DNA from: Laburnicola sp. R22_1
Taxonomy: Eukaryota > Ascomycota > Dothideomycetes > Pleosporales > Didymosphaeriaceae
Reading direction: 5' to 3'
Length of the DNA: 64,000 nt
Assembly (NCBI GenBank): GCA_014281115.1
Contig: JACONQ010000008.1
Span: 3,085,868 to 3,149,867 of the forward strand
In this document: piece after piece, positions 46,619 to 59,123 of the stretch
Layout: each line of letters starts with the position of its first letter
Numbering within the stretch: the first letter of the stretch is position 1
Position numbers and translations under genes: made by a program
The notes under the pieces: model-generated
Database searches by the model: none
What the model saw: only the letters and a program-made list of their open reading frames with translations
What the model was told of the DNA's origin: nothing

Positions 46619-48734
46619 CCTTATCTTAGTACTAGTAGTTAATGTATACTATTACTTAATGCGCAACCCTAATATAATTACTTAGCTAGTAATATAAGGC
46701 TATAAAGCTCTACACAAAAGCTTTTATCGTAAGATTTTCTAGAGTTGGCTTCTTATAGAGCTATAGATAATTGCTAGCTAGTTAGATTATAGATATCTAC
46801 TTAGTATTCTAATTATACAGCCATAGCGCAATAATAGTGTTAATAGCGCAGATACCGCTATATTAATACGTATAGGTGCTAGCGTAGATTTCTTCCTCTT
46901 TATAACTATATAAGTAGCTTTTAAAGCTTTCTAACTTCCCTTTTTAGCAATTTTAAGACGTTTTTAAAGTTATTATTAAGTCTTGCAAGCCTGTTAATAG
47001 AGGCGTCGCTTAGCAGCTTAATTAGCTTTCTCCTTAGCGCGCGTATCTTTAGCTGCTACCTACTTAACGTGCTTCTTCTGCTGTAAATAAGCTTTAAGCT
47101 ATTTATTAGCTATATGGATCTCTTGCTACTAAGCTTTTTAGAGTTATAACTATTGTTTTTTAGCCTCCTACTAGCTAAGCGAGTTACGCGCCCTCTGTAC
47201 GCGGGTAGGTAACTAGCAAACTGCTCCTCTATGCCACTTCTTAGGTTGCTCTAAGGGCAGAGTCTTGCCTTTTGTTTAACGCTGTTTCTAGTTTGCAAGA
47301 GCTTCTTAGAGACCCTTATTTTCATACTCTAGAAGCTGCTTTTATATAGAGATTGAGTGTATTATCTGGCTTAGCTTACGCGACTTCTTAGTCGCGATAT
47401 CCTTTATAGTAAAGCGTAACAGTCGCTCTATTTTACGCCAATCTAACGCGCTAAGTATTAAGGTATAGCTTACTAGTAATTCTGGCTCTGGTAGAGTCTC
47501 TTTATTAAACCTTTTAAGAATAGGCGTTAGATTTAGCGGCGAGATACTTATACACTTAAAAGCTTTAGTAATTAACTACAGCGTAACTAATATTATCTAG
47601 GCCTTCTAGAATAGTGTAAAGAAGTCTCTTTTAGCGATTGTTAATAGTCCTTAGCTCCTATATAGGTATCTGGAGAGCTTATTAGAGTAGGTAGCTAAGA
47701 GAGACTTAAATACGCAGATGTTAAGAGGCTGCAGCGTATAAGTTATATAAGGGGGAAATATCGTAAGAAGGATTTTATTCTAATTATAGTAGTTAATAAA
47801 ATCTATAGTAATGTGAGATTTATGCCTATTAAGAACTAGAAGTTACTACTACTATTAAGCCTTCTTCTTTGTATAGTAATTAAACACCTATTTAAGCTAT
47901 TAAAGCCCTATCTTATTATTTAACTATCTAGAGGTTAATAAGGTAATAAAGACTCTGTGAGAATTAACGTTAATTTCTTAAACTTAGCTTAATTATAGAG
48001 TCGCGGCGTTAAATTAATAGATTAGCACTAAATTAATAGTAGATCTGTCGGCGCATATATATGCGATGAGCGAGATCTACTTATGGCTGCTATTCTATAT
48101 AAATTGCCTTATTTGGCGACTCTTATATAGAGGCCTATTAAAGATCCTTTTTAAGCGACTAGTAATACTAAGGAGGAAGCCTTTCTCGTCTATATTGTAC
48201 GTATGCTAAGGCTCTACACTATACTCTATAATTTTCTTATATAGAAGCTTAAAGTGGAGTCTATATTTTGCCTCTAAATTAGCCTTATGGCGATTGCTAT
48301 TAAGTCTAGTCGTCCATTATAAGATTAAGGAGTTAGGGTTGCGTCTAATAAAGCAATTAACCTAGGACATACTAACGTCTCTTTTTACTATATAAAAAGC
48401 AAAATTTTGTATTATCTACTATATAGGAGGAAGGCCACGCTTAGTAAGGTAGGTAATATATTATAGAAGCCCCTTTTCTTATTGTGAATAGAGTAGACAA
48501 CGTGTACTATTAGTGATAATACGCGCCTATATAACGCGTTAGTGTCTACGCGTTAATATAGAGCGTGTAACACTAAATTCTTTAGCGATTTTATTGTACA
48601 ATAAAAATTCTCCTAGTTCTTACGCTTTAATTGCTGCTATCGCGGTGTTAATTAGGTCTATATTAGTAGAGTTAGGGTGCGTTATGTTAGGGTTGTATAT
48701 TAAGTGATAGTGCACATTAACTGCCAAGATAGGA
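46619..48734 (-). mobile_element. Second Ant-like element nested in pogo-3
   Basis: About 2,116 bp with inverted ends CC(T)TATCTT(G/A)G... and AGTTAATGTGCACTAT; the left copy carries a few extra bases. TA (or ATA) duplication at 46617-46618 and 48735-48736. The decayed transposase lies on the minus strand, with YNIDEKGFLLSITSRLKR near 48170-48220 and ISLIAYICAD downstream, the Ant-like DDE signature. The rest is stop-rich. Confidence 0.85.
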
Positions 48735-49169
48735 TAATAGGGCATTCTTTAGTATTAATAACCAAATGTAATGCTAAACTTTAAGCTACTAATAAGGCCG
48801 CCACACAACGTAAATTATATAAAAGAAAGCGATTGCAGTAAGAAGAAGTCCTTATAGTTAAAGAGGGCCAGCAACTAGCTACTCTAAAGGACTTTAGGGT
48901 GCGTAGTAATGGCAAGAAGGCAAAGAAGAGAGTGCGCACTAATAGAGACGAATACGCTTAATAGTGCTGTAGACGCTATAGCAAGTTTAGGCAAAATAAA
49001 AAAATCTATAGATAGCTTATAGAAGTAGATTCTAAATAGTTTAGCCTATTTAGACTATTAAAAATAGTTTATATTAACTCTATACTATTATAAATAGTAC
49101 AGAACTTAGTAGGGTCTTGGCAAAGTGTCTGACTTAATAGTGTATCTAACTCGAGTGCAAAGTACGTTA

Positions 49170-52100
49170 CTAGTTATGCTAGCTATAACACTAGTAGTTG
49201 TTTTAACGACTAGGGCATGCATCTAGTTAGTAGCAATTACAATTATGAATAAAAGATTAGCTCTTATTAAACTACTAGCGTTATATATTCTAATTATTTT
49301 ATATTTAGTCCTCTAAGTATGAGTAAAACTATACTAAGTCCTCGCATTAACAAAATTTTACAGTTATTAGTGCTGTTAACTCTAGGGATATTAACCTTTG
49401 GCAAGTCTATAACTATCCTAGTAAATTACATATATGCTAGAATAAGGCATGTGCAATAAACTAGACACTACTAGACAAGATAGTGCCTTATACTCTTACT
49501 AGTCTAGATAGGTTCTAATCTTCTAACTCTTCTATAAAACCCGAACCTTCATATTAACCTTAAAGTCCTTTTGCTTAACAAACTAATAGTTATTAGTCTC
49601 CTAAGTCGTTTACTTATTAAGTAATATAAAGTAAAAATCTCGTATAATTCTTAGAATAAGCTTTAATATTTTAAGGTAGGAAATATGCCTTCCTATATAT
49701 ATCCGCAAACTAAGACCAAACTAAAGCTAGTAGATTAGTTACAGTTACCCTATTAATATAACTAAAATTTAACTTATAGGCATCTAGTAGCGGTTTATAA
49801 AAGCTAGCTTGTTCTTATTATTTACTAGCTATTATTTTAATTAGAACTCTACGGAGCTATAGGTGTAGATCTGCTCGTTTTAGTGCTTCACCTAGGTGTT
49901 AATTCTAATAATAGTCTATAGAGAAAAATTTAATTAGCTAGCAAAGTAAAAAAAAAAAGGAAATACCTTCCTATAGACTAATAGAAATTTTACCCTAGCT
50001 AGAAAGAAGTAGTTATATATAATAAAACCACTATTAGAAATAACTCTCTTAAGTGTGTTAGCATAATTAAAATACCTAATTAGTAAACAGATACTCTTAT
50101 AGTATAAATAGTAAGATATTATACTAATAGTAGAAATACCTAATAATTAGAAAGTAGAGAGTTTTAAGAATAAGTTTAGGAAATTGCTCTTTTTTATAAG
50201 ACCCTAAACTAGTCCCCTAGCTTTTAATTAGCCATATTCTAGATTTAGCCCACTATTAGTAAATAGTAAAGGCGGCGATATTATTAGAATAAAATAGCAT
50301 AAAAGGTCGTACTTACTAGTATAAGAGGCTAGATAGAAAAATTAATAAGAGAGAGTAGTCTTTAAAATTATAATAACACGCTTAGTACCACTTTATTAAA
50401 ATTCTATCGCTAACTAGAAAATGCTTAATACTAACTAAATAGGTTAAGCTAGCTCGTATTTACTAATCTAGAGGATGCTTTAAGCACTTATATACTATTA
50501 TTTATACTAGCTAATAGACCCTAATTAGCTAGTGCCTAATTTTTTTTTATTATTAATTAGGCACTTTATAAAACAAAATCGCTAGTTTTATACTAAAAAG
50601 TTCTAGAAAGTTCTAGAAACTTTAAAACTAATAAGATATTAACACTAAGGTATAGCTAATAAAAGATTAATTATATAATAAAAAGTAAATTTTTTATAAA
50701 GCATTTACTAAAATTTAGCACTAGATTATATATAAATTATATTTATATATACTATATTATTTTATAAAATATAATTTATATTTAGTCGCGAATTTTATAT
50801 TACGTGCGTGTAGACAACTATATAGTATATTATTAACTACCTTTAGTATAAGGAGCTAATTTGCACGTGCTAATAAATAGTTATAATAAATAGTCTCTAG
50901 TCTAATCTATTTCTAAGCTGCTTTACCTTTTTTAATACGTTTTTAGCACACCTATAGCTTTCTCTTATAGTATTATACTATATACTAAAGGTCTATACTA
51001 CTTTTCTTTTTAATATTATATATAATAATTTATATAGTATTTATATTTATAATAACTATTAAAGTTTTTACACTTATTTAAGTTACGAATTAAAAGCTTA
51101 GCTTTTTATTATATTATTTAAAATAGAAGCCTGTATTATTCGATTTTTAAGTAGTTAATTAATAATATATAACTATAAAAATACTACTTATAAACTAAAG
51201 TGTATATAAAATATTATAATTCTAAATTTATTTTATTTATTTAATACTAAAATATAAATATAAACTATATTACTAAAGTATAAGTACCTTTGTTTTATAC
51301 TCTTTTTAATTAGTAAGTAGAGGGTCTTTCTTTATTATATTATTTAAAATTAAAGACTTTATTATTGTACTTTTAGGTGGATTTAATTAATACTATATAT
51401 AAGTATCTTATTTCTAAATTATATTTATATACTATAATAATATAACTATTTTTTTAATCTTTACTTTATTATATATACCTTTATAGCTTTTATAGTATAT
51501 ATTATAGTATTTTATTCTTTTTAATATAAATTGTAATATAAATAGTGTATAATAATATAATAGTTTATTATTTATTTTTCTTTATAAATACTAGTAACAG
51601 TATTTAGATTACTTTATATTTATAAGAGACTTTAGACTAAAAAGTTAAAGTTATCTAAGTAAACTTATAAATTTAATAGAGTTTAATAGTAACTTTAGCT
51701 ATAGACTTATATATATTTCTAGCTTAGTAAAAGTATAAATCTAGAATTCTAAAGTAGTAGGCTAAGTAATTATAAAAGGGCGCTTAGCCCCATATATATT
51801 CTTCTCTCTCTAAAAATAATAATTGTATTATATTTTATACTTTTTATAGTAGTAGCACTAATTTCTCTTTTATGCACCTAAAGTCTTAAAAATAAATCTA
51901 ATATTATATATACTAGTAATAGTACTCTAAGCCTCTATAAGCTTTTAAGTATACTTTAGCTAAAGAGAGTACTAGGCTTCTATTCTTTTATTTTGAGTAG
52001 AGTAATCTAGTTATTATATTTATATGTTTTAGGTTTTATAAGGTAATCTAGTTATTATATCTAATATATTTATATTTATTTCTTTTAGTTTCTATAGTAT

Positions 52101-55100
52101 AGCTACCTATTTTAGTTAAGAATTCGCGCTAGTATTATTTACTTTAGCTAAGGTAACAATTTTTTTATACCTTAGTTTTACTTTTTTCCTTTACTTTACT
52201 ACTATATTTACAACGCTTCTTATTAATATTATATTATATTTTAATTACTATTTCTACTTTTATATTATTTTTACTATCTTTTTTATTATTAATCTTTATT
52301 ATAGTTAGAGCTAATAAGTAATACCTTATAGTAACTCTTATAATTCTAAGTAAGTATTTAAAGTCTAACTTAACTATAGGTTAGTATTTTTCTATAAAGA
52401 TTATAACTTATAGTACTCTTACTTATAGTAGTAAGTTTTTACTTTCTATTCTAAATTTCTATAGTGCTAAGAACCTTACGAAGTTTATATATAATATGAC
52501 TATAAAAAACTATTATAGGGTTAGTTTCTTAATTCTTTTATATTATTTTTTACTAATTTTAAGTAGTTCTTTAAGAATTTAAGCTATAATTAAAAGACTC
52601 TTAAGACTATTTGTATAATATTTAAGAAGTATATTTTTAATGCTGCCTATATTTATAAAAAGACCTACTAGTATTATCTTAATTAGCTTATTTTCTATAC
52701 GTAGAGGTTTATAAAAGTATAATTATAAGGTTTATATTAATAATTTTAGTAAGTATTTAAATAAGATATAATAATTTTTAGTAAATTCTTTCCTTACTAA
52801 TCTATATTTTAGATTTAGAATAGCTTATAAGAAGACTTTACTAAAACTAAATTTGCTAATTTTATTTTAGAATATATTCTCTATAGTAATAGTTATATTA
52901 GTGAGTTTCTTATTAATTTCTAGTAACCTTACCTTAATATTTTTATTTATAAGCATAGCTTTATTATTTAGACCATTTATATTAAGCTCTTAGAAATAGA
53001 TACTACTATTATTAAATATTTTAGATAGAATATAAAGCTTTTATATTAGATTTTTATAGTTTAGTAAAATACTTATATTATTCTCTAAGTTTTTTTCATT
53101 AAATTTACTATAAGTTCTAGGTTTTTAGAGTTTATCTTTTTTTAGCTAATATTATACTATAGTTAATTACTACTTTTACTTTGCCTATTCTAGCGCCTTT
53201 TTATTAGAATCTAATTAAGCTTATTCTAAATATTATGAAGACTATCTACACTTATAAAATATTAGAAGAATATAAAATTACTACTTTTCTAGAGTGTATT
53301 AAGTAGGTTTTAGGTTTTATAGCTATTAGTTTTAATTAAATTACTATTCTTTATAAAAAAGTTAAAGAAATAGACCTTAATTCTAATTTAGGTAAGAGTA
53401 AGTTTATAGAGGAGAAGTAGTATTTTTATTTATTCTTTTACAATATTAGAATTTTTTATTTTAATATCTAGCCTTATTATAAAAGTCTAGAAATATTTTC
53501 TTATATAGTCTATAACTTTATAAATATAGCTAAGTTATAAACTTAGCTTCTAAATACTTTAATTTCTTTAGTTGTACTATATCTATTTTCTCTTCTTTAT
53601 AATATTCTTTTCCAAATAGCTATTTCTTCTTATTTTCGTAATCGCCCTACTTTCTATTACTTAAAATCCATATTATTTTATTATAGAAAGAATAATTCTT
53701 TCTTTTTCTACTAGCTTATACTAAAGCTAATACTTCTAAATAATTTATAGTACTTCTTTATGTGTTTCCTACTCTTTTAAATAGATTATAGTCTTATTTT
53801 CTACTAATTCTTAAGTAATTAGTAAAAAAAAACTAGAAGTTTAGACTTATTCTAATCTCTCTTTAGTAAAGACTTTCTAAGTTTTCTACTAAGAATATAG
53901 CTTCTATACTAGAAGCTATAGTATATTTATTAGTTTAGGAAGTTTTTATAAAAGTTTATAAGTAACTCTTTATTATTATTATAAAATAAAAAGGTATATA
54001 TTTTGTAGTAATTTAATATCTTTAGAGTAGAGAAATTTATAATAGATTTCTAAGTTAGATTAGTATTATATAACTACTTAACTTAGTATAGTAATCTCTA
54101 TAGCTCTCTTCCCCATTAGGTAGGTTTCTTAGCTAACATAGTTTTTATAACCTATTCCTCTTCTTTTTAATAATAATAGTCTTTAGTTTTGTATTATTTA
54201 TAGCCTAACTAGAGAGAGAATCTTTTTAGCTAGGCGTAGATAATTTACTAAAAACACTAGGTAAACTCTAGATAGAATATTTAGTTTTATATTATAGAAG
54301 TCTACTATTTATATAGCTATGAACTTTATATTTCTTTAATTTAACTTTTATTAAAGTAGAAGTTAAATAGGTACTTCTTATACTAAAGCTAGACTTTATC
54401 TCTTTTCTTTAATATAAAAGTATCTCTTTAGTATTAGTTTACTTACTACTTTTACTCTTATTAAAACTTAGCTATTTTAGCTTAAATAAATATAAAAACT
54501 TTTTAAAACTTTTATAGTAAAGCTTTAGTAGACTTTACTAGCTATAAATTTTACTAGTAATAATTAATAGCTTTTATTTTTATATTTAGCTTAGATAGGT
54601 CTATATTATATCTATATTAACAAAAGAATAGTGCTACTTTAGTAATAGTAGCTTCTTATTTATTAATAACTATTTATACTATATAGTAGTATAAACCTTA
54701 ATTGTTTTAGTTTTATTATACAAAGATATAAAGATATACCTAACCTATATAATTTAGTAAATTAAACTTAATCTGCCTATATCTAGTTTAGTGGCTGCCT
54801 AGTAGAGTAGGCGCTAGTAGCTTAATCCGTCTTAGTAATTACCTTAATCTATATGTCTTACACCTATTATAGTGTAATAGCTATAGCTTTCTTTTATATA
54901 TACTTTATATAAAAGACGTTTGCCTATTTCTTTTATACCTTTTAGTATCTAGTGTAGCCTTTTCTAATTATACTAGCTAGGAACTCTAACCCTAACTCTT
55001 AGCTTAGCGCCTGGCTGCTAAGCTACACCCTAGTTAGTAGACTAGTAAATTCGAATTTTCTACCTAGATAGCTACTCTCTACTACCTACTATTATAGTTA

Positions 55101-55125
55101 CTAATATAAAAATTAATAATGTGTT
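49170..55125. other. Six kilobases of extremely AT-rich relic DNA
   Basis: CA and TG dinucleotides are almost absent and TA is very common, the end state of CpA-directed RIP. Several plus-strand frames in about 52300-53900 would read as protein if TAG/TAA were Gln, so old coding repeats are probably present, but I could not recognise a family. I see no terminal repeats or duplications. 54780-55060 is less AT-rich and may be a piece of a younger repeat. Confidence 0.55.
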
Positions 55126-55127
55126 TA

Positions 55128-56960
55128 TAAGTAAGCGGCGTATATAAGCGAGCGGCGCACCCTACTAACTTTTTACGACGCATTACCTATTAACTATAAT
55201 AGCTCTACTAATACTTATTTAATTGCCCTATAATGAGGCAAATATCTTTCTAGCTATCTTAGCTATTAAACAGAATTAAATTTAGAGTAGACAATGCGCT
55301 ACTACTATGTATAGCATCCCTAAAACTATGCTCTAGCGCTAACGCGTAGAAATTACTGCGCGATACAACTATAAGCCTAAATTAAAGAAGCTTACTAAGC
55401 TAGAAGAGGAGGTAATTGTTAAGCACATACTTAACCTAGATTCGCAAGGATTTGTGCTTACTCTAGGTACTATATAAAATATAGCAAATAAGCTACTCAC
55501 TAAGCGCAGTGTAGGCTATATTAGCTAGCTATAGTCTAGAAACTTTATTAAGCAAACAGACAGCCTTATAACGCGATTTAATTAACTCTATAATTAATAG
55601 CAAGCTCTCTACGAGGACCTAATAGCTATATAGGCCTAGTTTAAGCTAGTAGCATATATAAAGGCCACCTATAGTATCTATAATAAGGACACTTTTAACT
55701 TTAACGAGACTGACTTTCTAATAGGTAAAATATCCTCCTAGCTAGTTATTACTAGCTTAGAGAGGCGTAGCTAGCCAAAAGTAATCTAGCTAGGTAATCG
55801 CGAGTGGGTGACAGCAATTTACAGAATTAACGCTGCTAGGTGGGTAATTCTACCCTTTATTATCTTTGCTAGCTAGTACTACCTCTCTGCCTAGTACGAG
55901 GGCAATAATATACTAGGTAACTAGGCTATTAGTTTTAGCGATAATGGCTAGACTACAAACAAGCTTAGTGTTACCTAGCTATGGCATTTTATTAAGCATA
56001 TAGTAAAGCGTAGAGTAGGCGCGCGTTAGCTCCTAATACTTAATAGCTATAAGAGCCACAACTTGCTCGAATTCTAGAAAATCTATAGGAAGAATAAAAT
56101 CTATACCCTATATATGCCACCACATTTGCCACACCTCCTATAGCCACTTAATATAGGCTATTTCTCGCCATTAAAGCGGGCGTACAGGCGCTAGGTTGAG
56201 GGCCTAATACGCGACTATATTAACCATATTACTAAGCTTAAGTTCCTACTAGCCTTCCGCGCTGCCTATAACTAGTTAATTATAAAGGAGAATATCTACG
56301 TAAGCTTTTAAGAAGCTAGGCTAGTCCTATATAATCTAGAGGCGGTAATATTAAAGCTTAATATAAAGCTTTATACGCCGTCGCCAATAGCCCTACTAGA
56401 GGCTCTATAGAAGTCTATAACACTAAGCAACGCGCGTAAGCTAGGCGCTTAGTTAACTCTAGTTTATAAGCGGATCTAAAGGCATTAAGGATTCTCTTCT
56501 ATATTAGTTATCTAGTCGCTTAATTGGCTTATAAAAGGGGCTAAGAAAATGGCGTATTTAATAGTGCTTATGTGCGATAAGATAGCTAGTCTATAGAGAG
56601 CAAATAAGGCAGCTACAACGCGTAAATAGCGTAAAAAGAAGCGGATCTAGAAGTAAGGCACCCTATTAAAGGCAGAGGGAGAGGAAATTATTGCTTAAAA
56701 GGCTGTTAAGTAGCAACTAGAGGGAGAAACGCGGTATAGCTAGGCGTGGTTAGATGCGAGCCAGCAGGCTTTAGCGCGCTACACGCGCTGCAGGGAGCCT
56801 ATGCACAACTTATATACGTGTAAGAAGGCTTCTCTAAATACTACTTAATTTAGAATAGCTATTATATTAATAGAATATTAATACGTTGTAAATTTATACG
56901 CTACAAAAGGCTAAGAGACTTAGTAGAGTGCGCTACTCGCTTATATACGCCGCTTACTTA
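55128..56960 (+). mobile_element. Pogo-5: Fot/pogo-type element
   Basis: 1,833 bp. Inverted ends TAAGTAAGCGGCGTATATAA (left) match the right end in reverse complement, continuing into GCGCAC(C/T)CTACTAA. TA duplication at 55126-55127 and 56961-56962. Confidence 0.87.
55305..56848 (+). pseudogene. Pogo-5 transposase
   Basis: Fot/pogo DDE transposase related to pogo-1 to -3 but clearly diverged: KLEEEVIVKHILNLDSQGF (DNA-binding), DTFNFNETDFLIGK (first Asp region), LLILNSYKSHNLLEFQ (Asp to Asn), HLPHLLQPLNIGYF, and a C-terminal CCHC-like TRCREPMHNLYTC near 56780-56820. Gln stops throughout. Ends with KKASLNTT and a stop near 56846. Confidence 0.86.
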
Positions 56961-56962
56961 TA

Positions 56963-58883
56963 AATATATTATAGTAGGCAACTATAGTTAAAGCCCTCTT
57001 AGGGTAGCTACCTTACCTAAGTATTTTTGCTATCTAGAGGAGTATAAGGTCCTAATCTGCCTAGAGTATACTACTACTATTCTCTAGCTAAATATATACC
57101 TATAGAATTAGTATAAGATTTTAGTAAAGTAAAGGTAAAGTATTCTTAGTATTATAAAAGACCTAGCCTAGATCTCTACTATACTAGATAGAGTTGTTAA
57201 CCCTCTACTTAATAGACTCCCTTTTTTAATTTTAAAGTTGCCTACTCTAGGCTTTATATATTAGTATAAGAGTAACTACTTTGTATAGTTTATTACTACT
57301 ATTATTAATACTATAAAAAAGTTTCTAAGGAACCTACACTAAGAGCCCTTTTAGTGTAATAATTCTAAGAGTCTTTAGAAAGAAAAATAAGTATAGACCT
57401 TTTTCTACTCTAGCGTATACTATAAATACTTTCTAGGTTAGTCTTTTTCTTACTTTTCTACTAGTCTACTTCTCCCTACTACTAGTAGTTAGTAGATAAA
57501 AAAGAGTACTAGTGCACTTTTATAGTAGTAGAATGCTACCTAGCTAGTATTTAGCACTAGTAAGTAGGTTCTAGAGCTAAATAGTATAGTAAAAATAGAC
57601 TAGACTGGCTAGTTTAAGCGTACTAGCTAGATAGAGCACTTAGAGAGCTATAATTTTCTTATCTTAACTAATATAGCTAGACTTTCTAATATAAAAGAGT
57701 CTACTCTATAGTAAGTAGTATAGGTACTAAAGCTTATTATAGAGCGTAGTATTAATAAACTAGCCACTTTTAAAAAAGAGTTAAGGCGCTAGCTTAGGAG
57801 TGTAAAACTTTAGGAGATAGAGTAGAGACTTTTTAGCTAGCTATAGAATTTAGAAACTTAGGCCTACTATAGCTACTATATAGCTTATTTTATATACTAT
57901 CTTTTATATATTATCTAAGTAGAGAAAATACTAATAGTAGTAGTAGTACTAGTAGTAATAATAGTAGTAGTAATAATAGTAGTAGTAATAATAGTAGTAG
58001 TAATAATAGTAGTAGTAATAATAGTAGTAGTAATAATAGTAGTAGTAATAATAGTAGTAGTAATAATAGTAGTAGTAATAATAGTAGTAGTAATAATAGT
58101 AGTAGTAATAATAGTAGTAGTAATAATAGTAGTAGTAATAATAGTAGTAGTAATAATAGTAGTAGTAATAATAATAGTAGTAGTAGTAGTAGTAGTAAAG
58201 ATAATAACTCTAAGAGATTACTAGGGTAAAATTAAACTCTAGGGCCTACTATAGATATCTGCTAGCTATTTTCCTAGATAGAGAAGTAGAGAAGACTAGC
58301 CAGAGTGCTTCTTAAAGCTATAGAGAAGAATAGGAGTAGAAAGATATTACTAGAGAAGAAAGCTAATAGGTTTCTACTAGTACTTCTAGGGTCTTTTATT
58401 CTTATTACTATAAATAACTAGCTATATAATAGTAGACTAATTTACTTTCTAGTAGTGCTTAGTATTAATACTAAGATAGAATGTTTATATATAGCAAAGT
58501 ACTTTTTTTACTATTTTACTAGACTAGTGTACTATATAAAAGTGCTAAGTGTAGAAATTCTACTTTCTACTATTTTCTAGGACTAGTAGGGTGTTTTATA
58601 ATATTAGCACTTCCTTTAGTAATAGTATAGCTATTTGGCTAATAGATTCTTTAGTTCTATAAGTAAGATACTTAGCCTACTTACCTATAGTAAGAGTGTT
58701 ACCCTTATCTAGGGTAACACTAGTAATATATTCTAGTTAAGAAATAGGTAGACCTTCTACCTATCTAGGCGCCTAATTATATTAGCCTACTTTTATTAAA
58801 TAGTAAGAAGCCTTATTCTAAATATAGAGAATATAATATGGTAGGACCTTCTCTAGACTAAGAATTAGGGTAGTTAATTTTAT
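56963..58883 (+). pseudogene. OrsD-like (DUF3505-type) gene relic
   Basis: With TAG/TAA read as Gln, the plus strand gives one long protein resembling the fungal OrsD-like family (PF12013 type), common in repeat-rich and subtelomeric regions. Recognisable stretches are FCYLEEYKVLICLEYTTTIL (57030-57090), LPTLGFIYQYKSN (about 57240), TIINTIKKFLRNLHQEPFQC, QTFFYSSVYYKYFLGQ (57385-57440) and FLVVLSINTKIECLYIAKYF (58450-58510). A low-complexity insert occupies 57951-58197. The 3' part is cut by copia-3 (duplication motif ATTCT at 58884-58888). The biochemical role of the family is not established; this copy is dead. Identification is by remembered motifs. Confidence 0.55.
57951..58197. repeat. 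15-bp minisatellite (AATAATAGTAGTAGT)n
   Basis: Nearly 15 perfect copies at 57951-58170 followed by a short TAG run. In the OrsD-like frame it reads Ile-Ile-Val-Val-Val; in another frame it is all stops, in the third Asn-Asn-Ser-Ser-Ser. Copies are identical although the flanks are decayed, so the array expanded or homogenised after the RIP phase. Confidence 0.93.
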
Positions 58884-58888
58884 ATTCT

Positions 58889-59123
58889 TGTTAGATTTAA
58901 TAGTATTCTATTACTTTAAGATAATATATTAATAAGAATTAATAACTATAATAATTTATTGTAATGGAGAAGCCTAGCTATCGCGAGAAGTTTCTATTTA
59001 TGCTAAGGCCCTTATACTATCTAGGATAGTATAGGGGCAATGCAAAATAGTAGTGCGCTAGCCTCCTTAGTGTATTTTATAGAGAGATTATTACTAGAAT
59101 GTATAGTGACCGTCTATCTAACA
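58889..59123 (-). repeat. Copia-3 3' LTR
   Basis: 235 bp, TGTTAGATAGACGGTCAC start and AAATCTAACA end on the minus strand, close to the 238-bp copia-2 LTRs. The left flank ATTCT (58884-58888) should be its target duplication; the partner was lost. Confidence 0.9.

Larger units (their letters stand above)
43066..49167 (+). mobile_element. Pogo-3: Fot/pogo element with two nested Ant-like elements
   Basis: Termini ACGTACTTTGCACTCGAG with two (A/G)GTCGGACACT-type units match pogo-1. TA duplication at 43064-43065 and 49168-49169. Subtracting the nested elements (43497-45607 and 46619-48734 with their TA duplications) leaves about 1,871 bp, equal to pogo-1 and pogo-2. The gene (ATG 43156, plus strand) is split into three parts (43156-43496, 45608-46618, 48735-49030) and is full of stops. 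Confidence 0.9.

Noticed and set aside
57951..58197. CRISPR-like array
   Set aside because: It is a contiguous 15-bp tandem repeat without spacers, in a eukaryotic genome.
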